A stretch of 28,123 nucleotides of DNA from Fimbriimonadaceae bacterium (GTDB lineage Bacteria > Armatimonadota > Fimbriimonadia > Fimbriimonadales > Fimbriimonadaceae), in the NCBI GenBank assembly GCA_025451715.1, contig JANWJY010000040.1, forward strand, positions 1 through 28,123, given 5' to 3'. The number at the start of each line of letters is the position of its first letter. Position 1 is the first letter of the stretch. Shown here piece by piece: positions 1-6,459 of this stretch. Made by a program: the position numbers and the translations under genes. The notes under the pieces were generated by a model, which saw nothing but the letters and a program-made list of their open reading frames with translations, did no database searches and had not been told where the DNA came from.

Positions 1-1873
1 CCTTCTTGTCGGCGAGCCCATAGTCGCGCAGGTTGTAGTAGCCGTAGCTGTGGTAGGCGTTCGACCGCTGCGGCGTTCCGCCGCGGTTACCGATCTGGAT
101 CACGATGAACCCGAGCTGAGCGAGTTCCTGGTTCGACCCCGTAGCGCTAAACGTCTGCGTCACCTGCTCGGTCTGTGGGCCCGGATAGATGCTCAGGATG
201 ATCGGGTACTTCTTGTGCGGGTCGAAGTCGAACGGCTTCCACATGTTGCCGAGGATGTCCGTCACGCCGTCCGCTGCTTTAACCACGAACCGCTCCGGCG
301 CCTTCCACCCCGTCTCTGAGATGCGGGACAGGTCCATGTCCTCCAGCTCCATCACGACGTTTCCGTTTCTGTCCCGCACGCACGACTTCGGCGGCAGGTC
401 AACCCGCGAATAGCGGTCGACGCCAAAGTCCTTCGACTTCGAAAGTGAAAACGTGTGGTCGGCGTCGCCCGCGTCGAGGAGCCTCAAACCTTTGCCGTCT
501 AGACCAACGACGTAGTGGTGCGAGTTGTAGAGGTCTTCGTTCTCCTCCCGGCCAACGGCCGAAAAGTACAGCTTCTTGTCCTCGCGGTCGACCTCGAGCA
601 CCGACTCGGCGCGCCATGCTCCGGCGGTGATCGGGTTCTTCAGCTTCCCGTCGTGCGTGTAGAGGTAGTAGTGCCCCCAACCGCTGCGCTCGGACCACCA
701 CACGATGTCACCGAGGTTGTCCTCTTCTAGGTACCGAGTCGCCTGCGTCTCGATGAACGCGTTCTCCGTCGACTCGGCTAACACGACTTTCACCTCGTTC
801 GTCGCGACGTCGTACTCGCACAGCTCCTGATTCCGTTGTAGCCGGTCACGGCGACTGAACCGCAGCCTGGTCGAGTCCTTTCCGATCCAGTGCACGTTGC
901 TGACCGTCTGATCCTTCCACTTCTCGACTGGAACGCGTCTCATCTTCTTGTCGTCGCGCGTGAAAAGGTAGATCTCGGTCTGCTGGACGTTCTCCTCGCC
1001 CGGCATCTGGTACTTGTACGTCTCGACAGTCGGCCGCGGGTTTGCGAGCGAGTTGATCACGAACAGGTCGCTGACTTTTCGCGCGTCGGACCGCGAGACC
1101 GTGAACGCCTTCGAGTCCTTCGACCAGTTCGCGCCGACGCTCCGTTTCACCTCTTGCTTGTCCCCAAGGGTGTACGTCGAGTAGTTCACGCTGCGGAACT
1201 CATAGAACTGCTCGCCGTCAGTCGTGAGCTTCTCGGGACTCGGGACCTTGTCCGCCTCATCCTCCTTCTTCGCCTTCTCGCCGTAGTAGAGGTTGTAGCC
1301 TTGGGTGTAGACGAACGCAAGCTCGTCCGGCGCGGTGCTAAAGGTCGGCCGGTTGGACTGTCCTTGTCCGCCACCCTGGAACCCGCCACCACCGCCTCCG
1401 CCGCCCGTACCGGGTCCGGCGCCCGCTTGCCCGGCCGGTGGATCGATCTTCTTGAGCGTCTCGTCCTTCAGGTTCCACTCGTAGTTCTGGCGCTCGACGA
1501 CGAACGTGATCGCGGTCGCCTCCTTGTTGTAACTGATCGAGTTGAACGGGAGCTGGTTGCCGACGACAGGCTTCTTCCCGAGCTCTGTCAGAGCGGCGGC
1601 AAGCTTGTCGTGGTCGAACGCGCGCTCCTTCTTCTTCGCCTTCGGGTCGACGTGCATAAAGCGCTCGCCCTTCGAGTCGTTCCACACGTACCAGAACTCG
1701 TTAGACTCGTTGATGAAGTTCGGAGTGACCGTCGACGAGTACACGAACCGGCCGAGGGTGGCGTTGGAGTACCGCTCCATCAGCTTCCAGTTGGCCTTGT
1801 TCCCTCCGCTCTGGGCCAATGCAAGCGCTGTCGACGCCGCGAAAACGACAAGGACGAATGATCGTAGTTTCAT
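1..1873 (-). CDS. Secreted S9 family peptidase (DPP-IV-like), N-terminal part, cut by window edge
   Basis: The reverse strand is open for 624 codons from the ATG at 1873 to the window edge, so the C-terminus is missing. Residues 1 to about 21 form a signal peptide (MKLRSFVLVVFAASTALALA). What follows reads as the eight-bladed beta-propeller of dipeptidyl peptidase IV/prolyl oligopeptidase proteins (DPPIV_N type), including WWSERSGWGHYYLY and, near the edge, the junction into the alpha/beta hydrolase (KYPIILSIYPGPQ, then GNRGGTPQRSNAYH). The catalytic Ser, Asp and His would lie beyond the window and cannot be checked. A glycine- and glutamine-rich stretch at about residues 147-168 looks like a flexible insert between blades. 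The likely role is extracytoplasmic peptide degradation. It follows moaE on the same strand after about 100 bases, and I infer a separate promoter. Confidence 0.9.
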   Translation of the reverse strand, partial: MKLRSFVLVVFAASTALALAQSGGNKANWKLMERYSNATLGRFVYSSTVTPNFINESNEFWYVWNDSKGERFMHVDPKAKKKERAFDHDKLAAALTELGKKPVVGNQLPFNSISYNKEATAITFVVERQNYEWNLKDETLKKIDPPAGQAGAGPGTGGGGGGGGFQGGGQGQSNRPTFSTAPDELAFVYTQGYNLYYGEKAKKEDEADKVPSPEKLTTDGEQFYEFRSVNYSTYTLGDKQEVKRSVGANWSKDSKAFTVSRSDARKVSDLFVINSLANPRPTVETYKYQMPGEENVQQTEIYLFTRDDKKMRRVPVEKWKDQTVSNVHWIGKDSTRLRFSRRDRLQRNQELCEYDVATNEVKVVLAESTENAFIETQATRYLEEDNLGDIVWWSERSGWGHYYLYTHDGKLKNPITAGAWRAESVLEVDREDKKLYFSAVGREENEDLYNSHHYVVGLDGKGLRLLDAGDADHTFSLSKSKDFGVDRYSRVDLPPKSCVRDRNGNVVMELEDMDLSRISETGWKAPERFVVKAADGVTDILGNMWKPFDFDPHKKYPIILSIYPGPQTEQVTQTFSATGSNQELAQLGFIVIQIGNRGGTPQRSNAYHSYGYYNLRDYGLADKK

Positions 1874-1913
1874 GTGACGTACACCCTGGGAGCCATCCGG
1901 CCCCATCTTGGAG

Positions 1914-1941
1914 CCGATACTACCCTCGGGGGTTGACGCAA
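1914..1941 (-). promoter_or_regulatory. Possible promoter of the S9 peptidase gene, with a palindrome at the -35 position
   Basis: On the minus strand TTGCGT (1936-1941) and TATCGG (1914-1919) are 16 bases apart, 40 bases before the ATG at 1873. The -35 half lies inside a perfect 12-base palindrome, acgcaattgcgt (1936-1947), which could be an operator. The -10 match is poor, so this is only a candidate. Confidence 0.2.
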
Positions 1942-1974
1942 TTGCGTTTCGCAACGTTCAGTCGGCGGAAACCC

Positions 1975-2694
1975 TCAGCCCTGTGATTCCCCACACTTCC
2001 GGGCTATCTGTTTCAACGTCGTGCACCCGCCTGTCAGCGACCAGACGTCTGTAAACCCCTCGCGACGAAGGTCGTCTGCAAGGATCAGTGCCCGGATACC
2101 CGTGGCGCACACGAGCAACGGCCGACCCTGAGACAAGAGCCGGCGGTCGAAGTGCAAGACTGGCGATGCAAGGTGCGGGAACGGCCGGATCGGGTCCTCC
2201 GCGACCTCGTCCGCGTCGCGCACGTCGATCAGGGTCCACTCCTTCAAGGACTCGTGCGAGTCGACGAGCACCGCTGGCCCCTCGTGCGCCACGGATTGGG
2301 CGGCGTTGACCCACTCGACGCTCCCGTCCGCGTAGTGCTCCCGTTTCCAGATAGGGACACGCTTCTTCACTTCGTCGATCACGTACGCGCACGCGTCGAA
2401 CGCCGCCTTTCGGTGCTTTGAAGTCACCGTGACCTGCACCGCGACATCGCCGATCTGAAGCGCTCCTACACGGTGCACGCAGTGGACGCTGCACGCCTCA
2501 AAGCGCTGCGCGGCCTCTTCACAGATATTCTCCCCCTCCTTGTCCGCGACGCTGAGCATCGCCTCGTACTCGAGCGAAAGCACGTCGCGCCCGTCGTTGT
2601 GGTTGCGCACGATCCCTGTGAACACAACCTGCGCGCCGGAAGTCGGGTCGTTGCTCGCCTGTGGCGCGATGGGCTCACTGGTCAGTTCGAACAT
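1975..2694 (-). CDS. moaE: MoaE-rhodanese fusion: molybdopterin synthase large subunit plus sulfurtransferase domain
   Basis: This is a 239-residue protein in two parts. Residues 1 to about 135 are MoaE, the catalytic subunit that inserts sulfur from thiocarboxylated MoaD into precursor Z (cPMP). HRVGALQIGD (74-83), HRKAAFDACAYVID (94-107) and KKRVPIWKRE (110-119) are family landmarks, with K110 and K117 aligning to the two catalytic lysines. Residues from about 148 to 235 form a rhodanese domain: LIDVRDADEV near 155 and the active loop CATGIR (C196 to R201), then a closing TGGCTTL. MoaE alone is usually about 150 residues. The start is two bases after the moaD stop. No moeB adenylyltransferase lies nearby, so the domain may help sulfur supply. 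That role is an inference. Confidence 0.93.
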   Translation of the reverse strand: MFELTSEPIAPQASNDPTSGAQVVFTGIVRNHNDGRDVLSLEYEAMLSVADKEGENICEEAAQRFEACSVHCVHRVGALQIGDVAVQVTVTSKHRKAAFDACAYVIDEVKKRVPIWKREHYADGSVEWVNAAQSVAHEGPAVLVDSHESLKEWTLIDVRDADEVAEDPIRPFPHLASPVLHFDRRLLSQGRPLLVCATGIRALILADDLRREGFTDVWSLTGGCTTLKQIARKCGESQG

Positions 2695-2696
2695 CG

Positions 2697-2939
2697 CTAG
2701 CCCCCCGCCACCGGCGGCACGAACACGACCGTCGCGCCGTCCTTGACCATCGAACCCATCGGAACAAACTCGTCCCCGACGATCACTTTCACCACTGACG
2801 CCGGAAGGTTGAGGCCGTGTTTCTCAGAGAGCTCGCAGTAGAGATCGCCGAGCGTCGCGGCGTGCGTCGAGACCTGCTCCGTCGAGAGGCCGCGCTTCTC
2901 GCGGAAGTACGCGTAGTAGTCGACGCGAACCCTTTTCAC
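2697..2939 (-). CDS. moaD: MoaD, ubiquitin-like sulfur carrier of molybdopterin synthase
   Basis: This 80-residue beta-grasp protein carries the sulfur used by MoaE as a C-terminal thiocarboxylate. It ends in VPPVAGG, the essential Gly-Gly tail, and the start VRVDYYAYFREKRG is typical of MoaD. I chose the GTG at 2939. It overlaps the moeA stop as GTGA and has AAGGTGA about five bases upstream. A GTG at 2954 would add five residues but lies well inside moeA. The downstream moaE gene starts two bases after its stop, which fits equimolar production of the two synthase subunits. Confidence 0.92.
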   Translation of the reverse strand: MKRVRVDYYAYFREKRGLSTEQVSTHAATLGDLYCELSEKHGLNLPASVVKVIVGDEFVPMGSMVKDGATVVFVPPVAGG

Positions 2940-4165
2940 GCCGTCACCTTCCACCGCAACTGCACAGTGTCGACGACTTCGCCCGCCTCGAGGCAGTCAA
3001 CGTCGCTCTCAACGACGATCAGCCGGTCCGCCATCGCGAGCCCGCTTACCATGTGCGACTCCTGTTGGCGAAGCGGGTCGGCGTAGACCCTTCCACCCTC
3101 GATCCGCGTGGTTGCGCGCAGAAACTCCTTTCGTCCTGGCCTCCGTTTGATGCACGCACCGAGCACGGCTTGTTCAAACTTCTGCGAGCACTCCGCCGCA
3201 CCGCACATCTTGAGGATCGCCGGAGCGACCAGCAGCTCGAACGTGACCTGCGCGCTCACCGGGTTGCCCGGGAGCCCGAAAACGAGCGCGCCGCCGGTGT
3301 GGACCCCGAAGAACACCGGCTTGCCCGGCTTCATGCTCACGCGCCAAAACTTTTCAACCACGCCCGCTTCCAAAAGAGTCGTGCGCACGAGGTCCTTCTC
3401 GCCGACTGAGGCGCCGCCAGAGAACACGACGACGTCGCAGTCCTCGGCGATCGACTCAAACTTCTCTCGAGTCTGGATTGCATCGTCGCCCACCGAAAGG
3501 GCCACGGCATCGCTGCCGGTCAGCGATCGGACGGCCGCACAAAGGGCCACCGAGTTTGACTCGTATATCTGTCCAGGCGCGAGCGCCGCTCCCGGCTTCG
3601 CGAGCTCAGAGCCCGTCACGATCACCGCGACGCGCGGAACTCGACCCACGGTTGCCTCGCCATTGCCCTGCCCTGCAATCAGCGAGAGCACCGACGGTGT
3701 GCACTGTGCTCCTTTCCCGATCAGCAAATCGCCGGCTCGGAACTCTTCGCCTTGCTTCCTCACTGCTTGGCCACGGGTCGCGGGCCCGGAAAACACAGCG
3801 CTCCCACCAGCGAAGTCGACGTCCTCCTGCATCACGACCGCGTCCGCCCCTCCGACTATCTCCGCCCCTGTCATCGTGCGGGCGCTTTCGCCCGCTGCGA
3901 GTTGCGCTTTAGTCGCGTCGTCGCCTGCAAACACTGTGTCCGAGACCTTGAGCGTTACGAGAGACTGTTTGCTCGCTTTCGCTATGTCGCTAGATCGCAC
4001 TGCGAACCCGTCGACCGCCGAGTTGTCGAACCGCGGCGAGTCGTACACCGAGATCAAGTCGGCGGAGAGAAAACGGCCGAGCGCACGATCGAGAGGCATC
4101 GATTCAGTGCCAAGCGGCTTGACCGCGGCCAAAACGATCGCGAGCGCTTCCTCAAAAGTAGTCAA
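2936..4165 (-). CDS. moeA: MoeA, molybdopterin molybdenumtransferase
   Basis: MoeA inserts molybdate into adenylated molybdopterin. Landmarks in order are DNSAVDGFAVRSSD, MTGAEIVGGADAVVMQED, RVAVIVTGSEL, FSGGASVGEKDLV, KPGKPVFFG and FGLPGNPVSAQVTFE, followed by a C-terminal MoeA domain IV. The frame is open further upstream, but the extra residues are low-complexity arginine/alanine and lie inside the preceding gene. The TTG at 4165 overlaps the upstream stop as TTGA, has GGGGAG seven bases before it, and gives LTTFEEALAIVL, the usual MoeA N-terminus, with 409 residues. The next gene, moaD, overlaps its stop by four bases, so translation is probably coupled on both sides. Confidence 0.93.
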   Translation of the reverse strand: MTTFEEALAIVLAAVKPLGTESMPLDRALGRFLSADLISVYDSPRFDNSAVDGFAVRSSDIAKASKQSLVTLKVSDTVFAGDDATKAQLAAGESARTMTGAEIVGGADAVVMQEDVDFAGGSAVFSGPATRGQAVRKQGEEFRAGDLLIGKGAQCTPSVLSLIAGQGNGEATVGRVPRVAVIVTGSELAKPGAALAPGQIYESNSVALCAAVRSLTGSDAVALSVGDDAIQTREKFESIAEDCDVVVFSGGASVGEKDLVRTTLLEAGVVEKFWRVSMKPGKPVFFGVHTGGALVFGLPGNPVSAQVTFELLVAPAILKMCGAAECSQKFEQAVLGACIKRRPGRKEFLRATTRIEGGRVYADPLRQQESHMVSGLAMADRLIVVESDVDCLEAGEVVDTVQLRWKVTA

Positions 4166-5070
4166 CGCGCGGCTCCCCGCTCGTGCCCCGCACCCTCCAG
4201 AACATCGAGCACGTGCAAGAGGTGCGGCAGCACCGCGCGCAGGCCTTCCTCGACGCCCTTCGGCGAGCCCGGAAGGCAGAGCACGAGCTGATCGCCCAAG
4301 ATCCCGCACATGGTTCGGCTGAGCATCGCGGTCGGAGTGCGGTCCTGTCCGTACCGCCTGATCTGCTCGCCGACGCCGGGCAGTTCCTTTTCGATGATCC
4401 GCTTGACCACCTCGGGGGTGCTATCGCGCGGGCCCACTCCTGTTCCGCCCGTCAGCACGATCAGACGGCCCTTCGCCTCGCGGATCGCGTTCTCGATTTT
4501 GTGCATTTCGTCGGAGACAACGACTGTCGAAACGATGGTTACTCCGGCCTCTTCAAGGATTCCCACTGCGGTCGGTCCAGAGACGTCTTCCCCCTTCCCC
4601 TCCGAGACCGTGTCCGAGACGGTGATGACGGTCGCCGTGGCTCCGCCTGTCTTTACAAAATCGCTCTTCCCTCCTCGCTTTTCGATCAGTTTCACTTCGA
4701 CGATGGCGAGATCGTCGTCCACCATCTTGGCCATGTCGTAGATCGTGAGCGCGGCGACGCTGGCGGCCGTGAGCGCCTCCATCTCGACTCCAGTCTTGTA
4801 CACGCTCTTCACTGTCGCCTTGACGACGACCTTGGTTTCCTCGAACTCGAAGCGCACGTCGACGAACTCGATCGGAACCGGGTGGCAATAGGGGATCAGC
4901 GCGGGGGTGTTCTTCGCGGCCTGGATGCCAGCGACCTTTGCGACGGTGAGCGCATCGCCCTTTGGAAGCTCGCCGAACTCGATCCGCCGGATCGTGTCCT
5001 GCTTCGCGACGAGCGTTGCCGTCGCCGTCGCGGTCCGCAGTGTGTTGACTTTGTTCGAGACGTCACGCAT
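4162..5070 (-). CDS. moaC: Bifunctional MoaC-Mog/MoaB: cPMP synthase fused to molybdopterin adenylyltransferase
   Basis: The 302-residue protein joins two steps of Moco synthesis. Residues 1 to about 138 are MoaC, which with MoaA makes cyclic pyranopterin monophosphate. IPYCHPVPIEF (59-69) and KTGVEMEALTAASVAALTIY (92-111) are diagnostic, and DMAKMVD holds a conserved lysine near 115. Residues from about 145 to 302 are a MogA/MoaB domain that adenylates molybdopterin, with TGGTGVGPRDSTPE (207-220) and GSPKGVEEGL. The N-terminus is about 15 residues shorter than E. coli MoaC but begins at the conserved DVS-K segment. The start lies three bases after the moaA stop, behind GGGGGATG. Such fusions are known in several phyla. 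The product of the second domain is the substrate of MoeA, the next gene. Confidence 0.93.
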   Translation of the reverse strand: MRDVSNKVNTLRTATATATLVAKQDTIRRIEFGELPKGDALTVAKVAGIQAAKNTPALIPYCHPVPIEFVDVRFEFEETKVVVKATVKSVYKTGVEMEALTAASVAALTIYDMAKMVDDDLAIVEVKLIEKRGGKSDFVKTGGATATVITVSDTVSEGKGEDVSGPTAVGILEEAGVTIVSTVVVSDEMHKIENAIREAKGRLIVLTGGTGVGPRDSTPEVVKRIIEKELPGVGEQIRRYGQDRTPTAMLSRTMCGILGDQLVLCLPGSPKGVEEGLRAVLPHLLHVLDVLEGAGHERGAAR

Positions 5071-5073
5071 CGC

Positions 5074-6087
5074 TCATCCCCCAATCTGGATCATGCTCGC
5101 GTTCTTGAGCTTGATCAGGTTCTCTGCGCCAGGGTGGCCCTTCCACTTCTGGCCGAGCGACTCTTGCACAGCGTCGAGGACCTGCGAATCGTCGCAGCCG
5201 TTTCTCATCCGGTCGCGCACGCTCACGATTGGGAGCATGAACAGGCAGGGCTTGAACTCGCCGGTCGCAGTCAGGCGGATCCGGTTGCAGTCGCTGCAGA
5301 AGTCCTCGGTCATCGAGGTCACGAAGCTGACAGTCCCGAGCCCGCCGACGATCTTGAAGTCCTTCGCGACCTGGCTGGGACGCCTTTCGATCGGTTCGAT
5401 CTCGTGCTTCTGATTCACCACGGCGAGCATTTCGCGGTAGGTGAACATCCTGTCCTTCGACCACTCGTTGCCGTCGAACGGCATGAATTCGATGAACCTC
5501 ACGTTGATGGGGCGGACCTTTGCAAAGTCCACGAAGTCGACGAGCTCGTCGTCGTTGATGCCCTTCATCGCCACGACGTTGATCTTGACCGATTCGAAAC
5601 CGGCGTTCACGGCACACTCGATGCCTTCGAGCACCGTGTCTATCTTGTCGGTGCGCGTGATCTCCTTGAACCGCTCGGGCTTGAACGAGTCGATGCTCAC
5701 GTTGATGTGCGTAAGGCCCGCGTCGCGGTACGCCTGCGCCATCTTGCGCAGCGTGGTGCCGTTCGTGGTCATCGCGAGCTCCTTGATGCCGTCGATCTTC
5801 GCTATCGACCCGATCAGGTTTTCGATGCCGCGTCTCACTGTCGGCTCGCCACCGGTGATGCGGACCTTGCTCACTCCTGCTCCGGCCAGCACGCGCACGA
5901 CGCGCTCGATCTCCTCAAAGCTGAGCAGGTCCTTGCGCTCGATCCACTGGATCCCCTCGGCGGGCATGCAGTACTGGCACCGCAGGTTGCAGCGGTCAGT
6001 CACAGAAATGCGCAGGTAGGTGTGCCGACGGCCGAACCGGTCGGTCAGCGGGCTTGCTTTCTGCGCTTCTTGTTCGGAGAGTGCCAT
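5074..6087 (-). CDS. moaA: MoaA, GTP 3',8-cyclase (radical SAM)
   Basis: MoaA starts molybdenum cofactor synthesis by converting GTP to 3',8-cyclo-GTP. The 337-residue protein has the radical SAM cluster motif CNLRCQYC (C33, C37, C40), ITGGEPTVRRG, TTNGTTL and the second Fe-S cluster ligands in CSDCNRIRLTATGEFKPC. It ends in MIQIGG, the C-terminal Gly-Gly tail needed for catalysis in MoaA. The length is normal. It is the first gene of the moaA-moaC/mog-moeA-moaD-moaE operon, with a candidate extended -10 promoter about 19 bases before its ATG. No molybdenum cofactor riboswitch or other structured leader fits in that short space. Confidence 0.96.
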   Translation of the reverse strand: MALSEQEAQKASPLTDRFGRRHTYLRISVTDRCNLRCQYCMPAEGIQWIERKDLLSFEEIERVVRVLAGAGVSKVRITGGEPTVRRGIENLIGSIAKIDGIKELAMTTNGTTLRKMAQAYRDAGLTHINVSIDSFKPERFKEITRTDKIDTVLEGIECAVNAGFESVKINVVAMKGINDDELVDFVDFAKVRPINVRFIEFMPFDGNEWSKDRMFTYREMLAVVNQKHEIEPIERRPSQVAKDFKIVGGLGTVSFVTSMTEDFCSDCNRIRLTATGEFKPCLFMLPIVSVRDRMRNGCDDSQVLDAVQESLGQKWKGHPGAENLIKLKNASMIQIGG

Positions 6088-6105
6088 TCGAGCGGGGTTG
6101 GGTTC

Positions 6106-6114
6106 ATTGTATCA
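6106..6114 (-). promoter_or_regulatory. Candidate extended -10 promoter of the moa operon
   Basis: The minus strand reads TGATACAAT, an extended -10 box (TGn plus TACAAT), whose last base is 18 bases before the moaA ATG at 6087. No good -35 hexamer is present at 16-18 bases, which is tolerated by extended -10 promoters. Confidence 0.4.
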
Positions 6115-6256
6115 CCGGGTTTGAACCGCCTTGAGGAGCGCCTCGGGCCTTCTGTCCGTGCCCCGATCACACACCCACGCGACCGACGCCGTTAAGGTCC
6201 TATTGTAAATCGGCCCCATTTTGAACCTGACCGTTAGGACCAAACCCGGATTTAGC

Positions 6257-6285
6257 TTGACAAATCAGCAACCACCAGGTATAGT
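6257..6285 (+). promoter_or_regulatory. Near-consensus sigma-70 promoter with no downstream gene
   Basis: TTGACA (6257-6262) and TATAGT (6280-6285) are separated by exactly 17 bases, the best match to the housekeeping promoter consensus in the window. Transcription would begin near 6292 on the plus strand and run toward a gene on the opposite strand. A small RNA ending near the palindrome at 6404-6427, or antisense to the end of the oxidoreductase gene, is possible. Confidence 0.6.
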
Positions 6286-6368
6286 GAAACTGATCCAAAT
6301 GCTTGGACATTTACAGCAAGACAAAGAGTGCTCGGTGTTCTGACGCGCTCACTCGCACGCTAAGGGGC

Positions 6369-6427
6369 TCGAATTCCCATTTTTTGCATCATCCTCAGAT
6401 TCGAATTCCCATTTTAAAATGGGAATT
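6369..6427. repeat. Tandem-arm palindromic repeat (two copies of one arm, one copy of the other)
   Basis: The 15-base sequence tcgaattcccatttt occurs at 6369-6383 and again at 6401-6415, exactly 32 bases apart. The second copy runs into its own complement, so that 6404-6427 is a perfect 24-base palindrome (aattcccatttt followed by aaaatgggaatt). The single right arm can pair with either left arm, giving two mutually exclusive hairpins in RNA. It lies 33 bases past the stop of the oxidoreductase gene and may act as a terminator or be a dispersed repeat. Neither strand has a long U-tract. Confidence 0.75.
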
Positions 6428-6459
6428 TCCGCCCTCTTTGAGCCTGTTCGAGACTTGCG

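Larger units (their letters stand above)
6115..6459. other. Intergenic region between moa operon and Gfo/Idh/MocA gene: no convincing protein gene
   Basis: The roughly 345 bases hold no gene I can support. They contain an imperfect inverted pair ggtccta / taggacc (6196-6202 and 6235-6241), a consensus-like plus-strand promoter (6257-6285) and a repeat with a perfect palindrome (6369-6427). A 14-codon frame (ATG at 6299) and a longer TTG frame from 6303 that runs into the oxidoreductase gene show no protein-like features. Confidence 0.6.

Noticed and set aside
890..1861. A 323-codon plus-strand open frame opposite the S9 peptidase
   Set aside because: The opposite strand carries a signal peptide and S9 propeller sequence. 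This frame is leucine-, valine- and arginine-rich shadow sequence.
4166..4309. The N-terminal extension of moeA up to a GTG at 4309
   Set aside because: The added residues are arginine/alanine-rich, lie inside moaC/mog and are absent from MoeA. The TTG at 4165 has a ribosome binding site and gives the family N-terminus.
3108..4322. A 404-codon plus-strand frame opposite moeA
   Set aside because: Serine/threonine/proline/arginine-rich translation without motifs. moeA on the other strand is unambiguous.
4183..6195. A 670-codon plus-strand open frame opposite the moaC/mog and moaA genes
   Set aside because: It is the mirror of two clearly conserved genes in a GC-rich genome. Its translation is rich in Arg, Asp, His and Leu without any domain-like motif.
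6196..6241. The inverted pair ggtccta / taggacc as a riboswitch or attenuator for moaA
   Set aside because: The arms are seven bases with a 32-base gap, and they lie upstream of the likely moaA transcription start, so they would not be in the mRNA.
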